DNA of 37,879 bases from Methylobacterium longum (GTDB lineage Bacteria > Pseudomonadota > Alphaproteobacteria > Rhizobiales > Beijerinckiaceae). The notes beneath the pieces were generated by a model. The model worked only from the letters and a program-made list of their open reading frames with translations, was not told where the DNA came from and made no database searches. The position numbers and the translations under genes were made by a program. Location: the NCBI RefSeq assembly GCF_022179385.1, contig NZ_BPQS01000047.1, forward strand, positions 1 through 37,879, given 5' to 3'. Positions 1 through 6,296 of the stretch are shown here, one piece after another; positions within the stretch are counted from its first letter, which is position 1; each line of letters begins with the position of its first letter.

Positions 1-162
1 GGCGTAGCCGGCGTTGATACCGAAGTAGGCGCCGGTCCAGGTGAACACCGGGACGGGGGTGAACACCGGCGGCGGGGCGGCCCGGCGCGGCAGGTCGGCG
101 GCCGAGGCGGCGCCGGCCATCAGGGCCGTGGCGGCGCTGGCGAGAAGAAGCTTCTTGATCAT
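1..162 (-). CDS. Outer-membrane beta-barrel protein, N-terminal fragment
   Basis: Only the first 54 codons are inside the window; the gene runs off the left edge. The start is the ATG at 162-160, preceded on its strand by an AGAGGA-type ribosome site. Residues 1-21 form a signal peptide (MIKKLLLAS, then an Ala-rich core ending ASAAD). It is followed by a Pro-rich spacer and the segment FTWTGAYFGINAGYA. The WTG-x-Y-x-G-x-NxGY pattern is the first strand of the porin-like Omp25/Omp31 barrels common in Rhizobiales, which sit in the outer membrane as structural or adhesive barrels. Family assignment rests on this N-terminus only; no barrel length or C-terminal Phe can be checked. No partner gene is visible; the divergent neighbour is a GAF protein 400 bases away. 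Confidence 0.8.
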   Translation of the reverse strand, partial: MIKKLLLASAATALMAGAASAADLPRRAAPPPVFTPVPVFTWTGAYFGINAGYA

Positions 163-561
163 CTGGTCCTCTGTCTCCCGTTTCGCGGGATGTGTGCCCG
201 GCGACAGGAACTGCAGGACGCCGCCACGCGATAGTGCAAGGATGCAACAGCGCTCGAGACCCTCCGGGGCCGGCGCGCGGAAAGGTGCGCTAGAGCACAT
301 GGTTGCGCCGGTCGGATTGAAGGTGAGGAATTATTTACATTTCTCTACGCCCGGCGGACGGTGTGGCTGCACAATACCGGCGGGTCCTCACGGCAAGTCT
401 CACGCAGAATGTTCTGCTGCTCGGTTCGGTAGAAGACTTGCCGGTTAGAACCCTATCGCAGGTTGTTGCCGCCGTGGGGCTCGATCCGGCGATGCGACAC
501 TATGGTGCGGCCCGTCGGGCGCCGCGTGGACGGAGATGACGCTTTCCGATACACATTCATC
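163..561. other. Gene-free divergent intergenic region
   Basis: About 400 bases separate the barrel gene (minus) from the GAF gene (plus). Open frames here are short and carry no recognisable protein. There is a locally AT-rich patch near 328-345 that could be part of a promoter. A small inverted repeat, GGTT-AG-AACC, lies at 443-452. I cannot assign either to a regulator. Confidence 0.5.
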
Positions 562-1095
562 ATGGCTGAGACGCTCTCCCGGCCCGATCCGGGCTTAGCG
601 CGGGCCACCGACGACCTGACGGCTGCCCGGTCACTGGACGAGGTCGTGTCCGTCCTCCGGCGAAGCGCGCGGTCGATCGCCGGATCCGACGGGATCGCCG
701 TGGTCCTGCGCGCGGGCGACGCGTCGTTCTACGTCGCCGAGGATGCCATCGAGCCCCTCTGGTGCGGCCGCCGGTATCCGTTGACGACCTGCATCTCCGG
801 TTGGGCGATGCTCAACGCCGAGACCGCCATCGTGCCGGATATCGAGTGCGATCCCCGGGTTCCGGCCGCGCTCTACCGCATGACCTCGATGCGCAGCCTC
901 GTGATGGTGCCGATCGGGTCTCCTCGGCCCGTGGCTGCGCTCGGCGCCTATTGGTGCGCGTCGGTCATCCCGGACGACGCGACCGTCGGGCGGCTCGAAG
1001 CGTTGGCCCGGGGCGCCGCCGCCACGCTGGCCCGGCTGCGGATCACGGCCGACGCTTCTGCGCCCCAGGAGCCGGTTTCCTCACCGGAGCCGTAG
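562..1095 (+). CDS. Stand-alone GAF domain protein
   Basis: The protein has 177 residues from the ATG at 562. The frame is open back to a TTG at 463, but the added 33 residues look non-coding. Residues about 15-165 form a single GAF domain: an N-terminal helix (LTAARSLDEVVSVLRRSAR), a core strand with GIAVVLRAGD, then the GRRYPLTTCISGWAM stretch and the NAETAIVPDI and SLVMVPIG strands typical of GAF domains in alphaproteobacterial sensor kinases. There is no kinase, cyclase or EAL/GGDEF output, so it probably binds a small ligand or acts as an adaptor in trans. The tail is Pro- and Ser-rich. No clear Shine-Dalgarno sequence precedes either start, so the exact N-terminus is uncertain. Ligand and partner are unknown. 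Confidence 0.75.
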   Translation: MAETLSRPDPGLARATDDLTAARSLDEVVSVLRRSARSIAGSDGIAVVLRAGDASFYVAEDAIEPLWCGRRYPLTTCISGWAMLNAETAIVPDIECDPRVPAALYRMTSMRSLVMVPIGSPRPVAALGAYWCASVIPDDATVGRLEALARGAAATLARLRITADASAPQEPVSSPEP

Positions 1096-1198
1096 GGGGT
1101 CCACGGCGGCCGGACCCGCAGGACCCGGATGGGATCAATCGGCCGTTCCGGCCGTTCCATGACGCTCACGTCCCCATTCGGAAGTCCCGACCGGTCCC

Positions 1199-1348
1199 AT
1201 GAAGCGCTTCACCCTGATCGGCATCTTCGCGGCCCTGCTGATCGCCATCCTCCTGATCGCCTCGACGTGGTCGAAGGTGACGCCGATCAATCCGGCGGTC
1301 TCGCCCGACACGTCCGCGACGCCCAATCCCACGAGCCAGCGCAAATGA
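1199..1348 (+). CDS. Small single-pass membrane protein (49 aa)
   Basis: This short frame starts with MKRFTLIGIF and has one strongly hydrophobic segment at residues 4-22, with positive residues at its cytoplasmic side. A polar Ser/Pro/Thr tail ends in SQRK. The topology fits a single transmembrane helix, or an uncleaved signal anchor, with about 25 residues exposed in the periplasm. No family is recognised. The frame has the strong GC bias at third positions seen in the real genes around it. It stands alone between the GAF and PAS genes, 103 bases after the GAF stop. It could be a chance hydrophobic frame, but the clean topology argues for a real gene. Confidence 0.5.
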   Translation: MKRFTLIGIFAALLIAILLIASTWSKVTPINPAVSPDTSATPNPTSQRK

Positions 1349-1493
1349 CCCGCCGGGGATGCCGCACCGGCGCCGCCTCGGCACTGGACCGGCCGCGGCC
1401 CATCATCCCAACTCGATTTTCCTTCCCGAACCGGGGTGAAATGGCACAGTGTAGCGCCAGATTATCCTGAATCAGCGATGCGGGATTGGGACG

Positions 1494-2102
1494 ATGGGAC
1501 AGCGTTCGAAGACGCCGGTCAACGCGATCGACGGCTTCAGCGAACCGCTCGACAGGCTGCGCGCCGCCCTGGACGCCTCCTGCGTCGTGGGAACCTGGGA
1601 CTGGGATATCGTCCGCAGCACCATGGTGTACGACGCCGGAGCGGCGCGGCTCCTGACCGGCGATCCGTCGCTCGCCGAGACCGAGATCAGCGGCCACGAG
1701 ACCCTGGCGGCCGTGCATCCGGACGATCATGGCTGGCTGATCGAGCACGTCCAGGACGCCGTGCGAGCGGGCGGTCTCGTGCTGGCCGAGTACCGTGTGG
1801 TCGCCGGGGACGGGACGATCCACTGGCTCCTCAGCCGCGGACGGACGTTCCAGGACGCGGTCGGGCGCCCGGTGCGGGCCCGCGGCATCATCATCGACAT
1901 CACCGAGATGCGCGAAGGCGGCGACCGCTACGTCTTCAGCGGCGAGGCGGCCTCCGCCTCCACGCTGGAGCAGGCCGCCGATCTGGCCATCGCCCTCAAG
2001 CGGCTCCTCGGCGACGACGTCGCGGCCGACCTCCGCCTCGCCACCGACCTGGTGCTGATGAGCCTCGGGCGCGCCATCGCGCGCGATCGCGGATCGCACT
2101 GA
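1494..2102 (+). CDS. Stand-alone PAS domain protein
   Basis: The protein has 202 residues. Residues about 25-143 are a PAS fold of the PAS_3 type with its PAC tail. The landmarks are the VGTWDWDIV strand, the AVHPDDHGWLIEHV helix, the EYRVVAGDGTIHWLLSRGR strands and the closing RARGIIIDITEMRE. The helical C-terminus (about 155-200, SASTLEQAADLAIALKRLL) could be a dimerisation or protein-binding segment, but no histidine kinase H-box, GGDEF or cyclase follows. Such single PAS proteins are usually sensory adaptors whose output partner is encoded elsewhere; that role is inferred. Upstream it is separated by 145 bases from the 49-residue membrane protein and is probably transcribed alone. The ligand cannot be predicted. 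Confidence 0.78.
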   Translation: MGQRSKTPVNAIDGFSEPLDRLRAALDASCVVGTWDWDIVRSTMVYDAGAARLLTGDPSLAETEISGHETLAAVHPDDHGWLIEHVQDAVRAGGLVLAEYRVVAGDGTIHWLLSRGRTFQDAVGRPVRARGIIIDITEMREGGDRYVFSGEAASASTLEQAADLAIALKRLLGDDVAADLRLATDLVLMSLGRAIARDRGSH

Positions 2103-2216
2103 CCGGCACGCCCGGTCGACCGCACCGGCCCCGGATTCGCGCGACACCGGGAACATGCACCGGCCAGCGGCCTTGGCCCTTCACACGTCAGTGCAGGGTT
2201 CGGACGGGAGCGGCGC

Positions 2217-2441
2217 ATGGGTCAGGATGTCGACGCGGCACGTGAAGCCTTCGGCACGGTGCCCCCGGGGCGACCGGTCGGCGAGACGAGGAAGCCCGAG
2301 CCCGAAGCCGGCGGCAGCGGCCCGCACGCGCCGGGCTCGGTGGAGCCGGCCGCCGAGGCGGCACCGGAGAGCGGCGGCTACGACACCCGTCCGCCGCTCC
2401 GCCAGCCGGACAACCGCAAGGGCGGCTACGGGGCGGGCTGA
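2217..2441 (+). CDS. Hypothetical disordered protein (74 aa)
   Basis: The start ATG at 2217 follows a GGGAG ribosome site. The product is rich in Gly, Pro, Glu and Ala and lacks hydrophobic core residues, so it is predicted to be largely disordered. The C-terminus (YDTRPPLRQPDNRKGGYGAG) is the most distinctive part. No signal peptide or membrane helix is seen, and I do not recognise a family. The stop codon is followed within three bases by a strong palindrome that may terminate its transcript, which supports its being a discrete gene. Confidence 0.5.
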   Translation: MGQDVDAAREAFGTVPPGRPVGETRKPEPEAGGSGPHAPGSVEPAAEAAPESGGYDTRPPLRQPDNRKGGYGAG

Positions 2442-2443
2442 GG

Positions 2444-2465
2444 CGGCGGGGATCGATCCCCGCCG
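2444..2465 (+). terminator. Perfect 22-base palindrome after the 74-aa gene
   Basis: Directly after the stop at 2439-2441 lies a perfect palindrome whose arms read CGGCGGGGA and TCCCCGCCG around a TCGA centre. As RNA it would fold into a 9-bp, GC-rich stem with a 4-base loop. There is no U-tract behind it, so it is only a candidate intrinsic terminator or 3' stabiliser. It could also be a protein-binding palindrome. Confidence 0.45.
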
Positions 2466-2654
2466 GGGGACATCATTCCGGGTAGCGCTGCACAGGCGTC
2501 GGTTTTTCCCAGTATAACTTTCTCTACTCTGGAAAAGGCCGCAGGCTGGCTCGTCGCGACCCTGACGGGCGCCGGCGTGAACACCGCGGAGGCCGACGGC
2601 GCCGGCGTGCCTGGCGCGGTTCGGATCACGGACCTGTGCGGCGCCGGTAAGCCC

Positions 2655-2740
2655 GACTATAATCATTATCATCGGTTCAATTTACTTCATATCAACCTTT
2701 GCCGGGCCTCCCTTATAGCCAGACCCATCATGATCTAAAG
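2655..2740 (+). promoter_or_regulatory. AT-rich promoter/operator region of the MucR gene
   Basis: In a strongly GC-rich window this stretch is conspicuously AT-rich, with TATAATCATTATCAT near 2658-2672 followed by TTCAATTTACTTCATATC. MucR/Ros proteins are known to bind AT-rich degenerate sites and to repress their own genes, so autoregulation here is a reasonable inference. The 8-mer ATTATCAT at 2665-2672 recurs at 37640-37647 upstream of ctrA. The AAAGGA at 2739-2744 is the likely ribosome site for the ATG at 2749. Confidence 0.45.
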
Positions 2741-2748
2741 GATTTCTC

Positions 2749-3216
2749 ATGAACGAGCCATGCGATGAGACGACCAACACCTTGACCGCTCTCACCGCCG
2801 AGCTTGTTGCCGCCTACGTGTCGAACAATCCGGTGCCGGCCGCCGAGGTGCCGGCGCTGATCGCCCGGGTGCACGGGGCGATCGCCGGCCTCGTCTCCGG
2901 CACGCTGACGGCCGAGACCGGCGGCGCGGCGGCCCAGGTCGAGGTCGACAAGCCGGGCGCGGCCCAGATCCGCAAGTCGGTCCGCCCCGACGGCATCGTC
3001 AGCTTCATCGACGGCAAGACCTACAAGACGCTCAAGCGCCACCTCACCAGCCACGGCCTCGACCCGAAGAGCTACCGCGACCGCTACGGCCTGCCGTCCG
3101 ACTACCCGATGGTCGCCCCGAGCTACGCCGAGCAGCGCTCCGCCCTCGCCAAGGCCATCGGCCTCGGACAGCCCGGCGCCATGGCCGAGCGCGAGCGCAA
3201 GGGCAAGGCCGCCTGA
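2749..3216 (+). CDS. mucR: MucR/Ros family transcriptional regulator, zinc-site variant
   Basis: The protein has 155 residues, normal for the family. MucR proteins are H-NS-like global regulators in Rhizobiales that bind AT-rich DNA and control exopolysaccharide, motility and cell-cycle genes. Residues 1-60 are the helical oligomerisation region (TALTAELVAAYVSNN). The DNA-binding core is at about 80-140: GIVSFIDGKTYKTLKRHL, then HGLDPKSYRDRYGL and the hallmark DYPMVAPSYAEQRSALAK. In zinc-binding Ros the finger begins with two cysteines; here the equivalent positions are Ser85 and Asp88, while His98 and His102 remain. Zinc-free Ros/MucR homologues are known, so function is probably retained. 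The gene is monocistronic and its upstream AT-rich DNA suggests autoregulation. Several mucR paralogues usually exist per genome in this group. Confidence 0.92.
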   Translation: MNEPCDETTNTLTALTAELVAAYVSNNPVPAAEVPALIARVHGAIAGLVSGTLTAETGGAAAQVEVDKPGAAQIRKSVRPDGIVSFIDGKTYKTLKRHLTSHGLDPKSYRDRYGLPSDYPMVAPSYAEQRSALAKAIGLGQPGAMAERERKGKAA

Positions 3217-3236
3217 GGGGGCCAAGGCCGCCTGAG
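3204..3236 (+). repeat. 19-base-period tandem duplication across the MucR stop codon
   Basis: The 14-mer CAAGGCCGCCTGAG occurs at 3204-3217 and again at 3223-3236. The last codons and stop of the MucR gene are therefore duplicated just downstream, probably by replication slippage. The second copy lies outside the gene. Confidence 0.7.
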
Positions 3237-3716
3237 AGGGCGAGGCCCCCCGACGGCCTCCCGCCGATCGCCGCGGGATCCCCCGGGGGCCGGCGCGTCG
3301 CAGCGGGTCCGACCCTGCGGCGCCGCCGGCCTGCCGGTTCCGCCTGTTCCCGATGCGGCGCCCGCGTGCCGCGCCCCCCCGCGGCCGCCGGCATGGCTGC
3401 GGGCGGCCGCCGCGGGCGGATGTTACCGCCGGGCGGTGCCTCGCTCCGTGCCCTCAGGCTCGGCGAGCGCGTCCGCGACGGTTGACGCCCGGGTGCTCCA
3501 GCCGTCGCCCGGCGCGGGACGGCGAGACGCGGGCGATCCTTTCGGCCTCCCTGAGACGAATCTCCACAGGCGCGTCCCCGCGATCCGCGTGCATCGCCCG
3601 CCGAGTCCGTATAGAACATTTCATGAACAAAATGTATTGATCACGATGGCTCGATCACCGGAACGACCCGTTCTCGGATCGCGGTGGAGGGCTGTGGATT
3701 GATCGGAGAAACGTCG
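3217..3716. other. 500-base gene-free region
   Basis: GC-rich DNA between the MucR and DUF6894 genes. Several open frames exist on both strands but they are Arg/Pro/Ala-rich and look like composition artefacts. From about 3605 the composition turns AT-rich. It contains an inverted repeat with 6-base arms (ACATTT at 3616-3621 and AAATGT at 3630-3635), which may belong to the promoter of the gene starting at 3717. Confidence 0.5.
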
Positions 3717-3965
3717 ATGCCGATGCGGCTCTACCGCTTCCACTGCACGGACGGCCACGAACTGGTGACCGACCTGAGGGGCAGCCGGCTGCCGAACGCG
3801 GCTCAGATGCGGGTCCATGCCGAGCGCGTGGCGCTCGCCCTGATGGAGCGGGTCGTCGAACGGTTCGATTGGTCCGGCTGGCAGGTCGAGGTCTACGATG
3901 CGCGGGGTCGGCGGATCTGGATCCGGGCCTTTCCCGACGTGAATGTCGACGTGCGGGCCGCCTGA
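3717..3965 (+). CDS. DUF6894 family protein (82 aa)
   Basis: The start is chosen at the ATG at 3717, six bases after GGAGA. The same frame is open upstream to 3684, and a second ATG follows at 3723. The sequence matches the small DUF6894 family that is abundant in Methylobacterium: an N-terminal MRLYRFHCTDGHELVTDLRGSRLP beta segment, a central helix (AERVALALMERVVE) and a closing strand pair WQVEVYDARGRRIWIRAF. The function of the family is unknown. It is probably cytoplasmic, with no signal peptide or membrane segment. The next gene, 45 bases downstream on the same strand, is also small and may be co-transcribed. Confidence 0.75.
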   Translation: MPMRLYRFHCTDGHELVTDLRGSRLPNAAQMRVHAERVALALMERVVERFDWSGWQVEVYDARGRRIWIRAFPDVNVDVRAA

Positions 3966-4010
3966 GCGAGGCGGCCGGCGACCGGGCTGTGGGACGAGAG
4001 GAGTGACGGG

Positions 4011-4289
4011 ATGGCGTTCAAGCCGAAATCAGCCGCGGAGACGAAGGCCCGGGATCTGGGCCTCGCCCTGGCGCGGATCGCCGAGGAGGAAGGCGTGCCA
4101 GCGAGCATCGGCGTCGACCGGCTGCGGCAGGCGAGCCCGCGGTTGACGCCGCTCGCGGTGGGCCAGATGGTCCGCAAGGAAGGCGAGACGGTCGCCGCGA
4201 CACTGGCCGAGCGCGGCCTGATGCTCGTCGACTATTCCGATCACGGGCCGGGCCGCGGGATGGCCTTCACCATCGACGCGGCGCAGTGA
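4011..4289 (+). CDS. Hypothetical small protein (92 aa)
   Basis: A GAGGAG ribosome site lies nine bases before the ATG at 4011, so the start is well supported. The product begins MAFKPKSAAETKARDLGLALARIAEEEG, a helical, charged segment. A central stretch, RLRQASPRLTPLAVGQMVRKEG, could form a helix-turn-helix-like pair, and the C-terminus contains MLVDYSDHGPGRGMAFTI. I do not recognise a family and the helix-turn-helix idea is only a visual impression. It follows the DUF6894 gene by 45 bases and may share its transcript. Confidence 0.6.
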   Translation: MAFKPKSAAETKARDLGLALARIAEEEGVPASIGVDRLRQASPRLTPLAVGQMVRKEGETVAATLAERGLMLVDYSDHGPGRGMAFTIDAAQ

Positions 4290-4309
4290 CCCGCGCAGTC
4301 AGGCGTCAG

Positions 4310-4438
4310 TCAGGCCGCGGCCGGGCGGCTGCGCAGCAGGCGGCCGATGAGGCGGAACGGCAGGAGCGGCAGCTTGATCAGGGCGGTCACCACGAGGACC
4401 GCGATGACCGTGAGCAGCGCCAGCACAGAGTTCATCAT
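4310..4438 (-). CDS. Small hydrophobic protein (42 aa)
   Basis: On the minus strand two consecutive ATG codons (4438-4433) open a 42-residue frame beginning MMNSVLALLTVIAVLVV and ending LLRSRPAAA. Residues 4-21 are a strong transmembrane helix. The following IKLPLLPFRLIGRLLRSR is amphipathic with Arg/Lys on one face, as in small inner-membrane proteins with an interfacial helix. A GGGAGAA ribosome-site-like stretch lies just upstream. No homologue is recognised. The gene converges on the 92-residue gene, 20 bases away. Too short for the usual gene-finder cut-offs, but composition and topology are convincing. Confidence 0.55.
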   Translation of the reverse strand: MMNSVLALLTVIAVLVVTALIKLPLLPFRLIGRLLRSRPAAA

Positions 4439-4702
4439 GTGGTTGTTCTCCCAAGACTGGGCGGCCCGTGAGGGCTGAGAGCGCCACGAGGCGCCCGGAA
4501 CACGGCGAGACTATGAACATGGCCGGTCCTTCGCGTCGCAGGCCGCCGCGGGACCCACGCGGGACCCGCGCGGTGAAACGGGGGCGGCCTCCGGCGGTTC
4601 TCACCCCGAGGCGCATCGTGGCTGTCGCGGCGCGTCTCACGGCGCGGCGGCGTCGGGCGGGTCCGGACGGCCGCCGGGGGCGCGGGCAGGAGGACGTTCC
4701 AC

Positions 4703-5206
4703 ATGGGAAGGCGCAGGATCGGCGGCCGGGGCGGCCTCGCCCTCGCGGCGGCACTGCTGGCCACCGGGCCGGCGCGCGCGGACGTGCAGGTGCGCTACAC
4801 CGCGCCGGAGCGCTTCACCGATGCCGAGAACCGCTTCGGCTCCGGGCAGCCGCTCCGGGTCACCCTCGCCGAACTGACCCGGATCTTCCAGGATCTCGGC
4901 AATGCCAAGCTCCGGCCGGGGGAGCGGCTCGACGTCACCGTCCTCGACATCGACCTGGCGGGCTTCGACCGACCGGGTCTCTCGACGCCCACGGGCGTTC
5001 GCGTGGTGACGGACGCCACGCCGCCGCGGATCCGCTTCGCCTACGCGCTGCGCCGCGACGGCCGCATCGTCGCGCAGGGCGAGGAGACCGTCACGGACAT
5101 CAACTTCCTGCTGACGTCCAACCCGCGCTTCTCCACGGGCGGCCTCTACTACGAGCGCCAGCTCCTGCGGGACTGGTTCGCCCGGCGCTTCCCGGAGAAC
5201 GGCTAG
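4703..5206 (+). CDS. DUF3016 domain periplasmic protein
   Basis: The ATG at 4703 follows AGGAGG closely. Residues 1-26 form a signal peptide (basic MGRRRIGGRGG, hydrophobic LALAAALLATG, cleavage at ARA-D), so the 167-residue precursor is exported. The mature part matches the DUF3016 family: the VQVRYTAPERFTDAENRFG opening, a central VTVLDIDLAGF strand, then RIRFAYALRRDGRIVAQGEE and the terminal YYERQLLRDWFARRFP helix. DUF3016 proteins are small, periplasmic and of unknown function. The gene appears monocistronic, with a possible hairpin terminator 30 bases downstream. Confidence 0.82.
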   Translation: MGRRRIGGRGGLALAAALLATGPARADVQVRYTAPERFTDAENRFGSGQPLRVTLAELTRIFQDLGNAKLRPGERLDVTVLDIDLAGFDRPGLSTPTGVRVVTDATPPRIRFAYALRRDGRIVAQGEETVTDINFLLTSNPRFSTGGLYYERQLLRDWFARRFPENG

Positions 5207-5236
5207 GGCCGCTCCCGACCGCACTGCGACGGGGCG

Positions 5237-5257
5237 GGGATCGGCGCTTCCGATCCC
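5237..5257 (+). terminator. Stem-loop after the DUF3016 gene
   Basis: GGGATCGG at 5237-5244 and CCGATCCC at 5250-5257 form a perfect 8-bp stem with a 5-base loop, about 30 bases past the DUF3016 stop. No U-tract follows, so termination is plausible but not proven. Confidence 0.4.
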
Positions 5258-5560
5258 GGCGGGCGCGACACGCCCCCTTCGCGCACCGGACCGGAGAGCT
5301 AGGGCGCCGGGCTCGGCGCGGGCGGTAGCATCGGTCCTGTGGCAACGCGCGGGCACGGCGACCGAGGCGGGACCCGCCCCGAAGCGCCCGCCGGGGATCC
5401 GCCGGGCGCCCGGCCCTCACCAACGCGGCGGGGGTCGATGCGCGCCTGGAGCTGCTGTCGTCGGGGGCGGCGGAGCGCCCGCGCCGGCCCTCGCGGGAGA
5501 AGCCCGGCGGCGGCGGCATCGCGCACCGCCGGACCGAGTCCGGCGGCCCTCGGGGCCTGC

Positions 5561-5585
5561 GGAACACCGCCTGCCAGCCTGGGTT
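5561..5585 (+). promoter_or_regulatory. Candidate EcfG (general stress sigma factor) promoter
   Basis: GGAAC at 5561-5565 and GTT at 5583-5585 are separated by 17 bases. The alphaproteobacterial general-stress sigma factor EcfG recognises GGAAC, a spacer of 16-17 bases, then CGTT; here the last element is GGTT with a 16-base spacer. It lies 35 bases before the start of a DUF892 gene, and that family is commonly in the general stress regulon. The match is short and one base off at the -10 element. Confidence 0.45.
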
Positions 5586-5619
5586 CACCCGGCATCGGCA
5601 CCATCATCAGGAGACGGCG

Positions 5620-6114
5620 ATGTCGGCACCCGGCAGCCTGAAAGAGGTCTACCTCGACGAGATGCAGGATCTGTGGTCGGCAAACGACCAGATGGTCCGG
5701 GCCGTGCAGCAGCTCAGCGGGCAGGTCAGCGACGCGAAGGTGAAGCAGATGCTGGAGCACTCGGTGGGTGGGATCCAGAAGCACACCGACGTTCTGAAGG
5801 GCCTGATCCAGGCCAGTGGCGGCGAGACCAAGCCCGAGCCTTGCAAGGGCATGGAGGGCCTCGTGGCCGAGGCGCTGAAGCACGGCCTCAAGGAAGCGCC
5901 GAGCGACGGGAGACTGCGCGACGTGGCGATCCTCGCGCAGTACCAGCGGATGTCGCATTACGGTCTCGCCGGCTTCGGCTCGGCGGCGGCCTACGCCAAG
6001 GCGCTCGGCCGCACGGAGGACGCGTCCAAGCTCAAGCAGGCGGTGGACGAGATCTACAAGGGGGACGCGGTCGCGAGCCAGCTGGCCGAGGCCGTGGAGC
6101 GCGCCGCGGTCTGA
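5620..6114 (+). CDS. DUF892 (YciE/YciF-type) ferritin-like protein
   Basis: The protein has 164 residues, the normal length. The start ATG follows GGAGA by seven bases. It is predicted to be a four-helix ferritin-like bundle. The characteristic opening LKEVYLDEMQDLWSANDQMVRAVQQL is present, with acidic residues placed as metal ligands. A second helix (QMLEHSVGGIQKHTDVLKGL), the CKGMEGLVAEALK connection and the last helices (AILAQYQRMSHYGLAGFGSA and beyond) follow. The E. coli homologue YciF is a stress-induced, diiron-type protein of unclear enzymatic role. In alphaproteobacteria such genes often belong to the PhyR-EcfG regulon, consistent with the promoter candidate just upstream. The signalling pair downstream is separated by 182 bases and is probably a separate transcript. 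Confidence 0.88.
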   Translation: MSAPGSLKEVYLDEMQDLWSANDQMVRAVQQLSGQVSDAKVKQMLEHSVGGIQKHTDVLKGLIQASGGETKPEPCKGMEGLVAEALKHGLKEAPSDGRLRDVAILAQYQRMSHYGLAGFGSAAAYAKALGRTEDASKLKQAVDEIYKGDAVASQLAEAVERAAV

Positions 6115-6296
6115 TCCGGGCGTCGGGGCGCGCCGTCTACCCAGGCAGATCACCCTGTAGTAGCGTTGCGACCGGATCGGCGGGTCCGCCGGTCCGGTGG
6201 ACGCCTGCCCGCCTTCCTCATGCCTGTCACGGGACCGCCGCCATCTCCGCCCCCGCCGCGCTCGTGCCCGCTGACGTCTCGAGGGCCGCCGTCCGG

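Larger units (their letters stand above)
2442..2748. other. Intergenic region upstream of the MucR gene
   Basis: About 300 bases without a supportable gene. The plus frame through 2529-2738 is open but has no start codon and matches nothing I know. The useful content is the palindrome at 2444-2465 and the AT-rich stretch at 2655-2740 in front of the MucR gene. Confidence 0.5.
5207..5619. other. Intergenic region between the DUF3016 and DUF892 genes
   Basis: No gene is supportable in these 413 bases; the open frames are Arg/Gly/Pro-rich shadows. The region holds the stem-loop at 5237-5257 and an EcfG-type promoter candidate at 5561-5585. Confidence 0.5.

Noticed and set aside
2529..2738. An open plus frame upstream of the MucR gene
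   Set aside because: No start codon is available and the frame runs into the AT-rich promoter; no domain is recognised.
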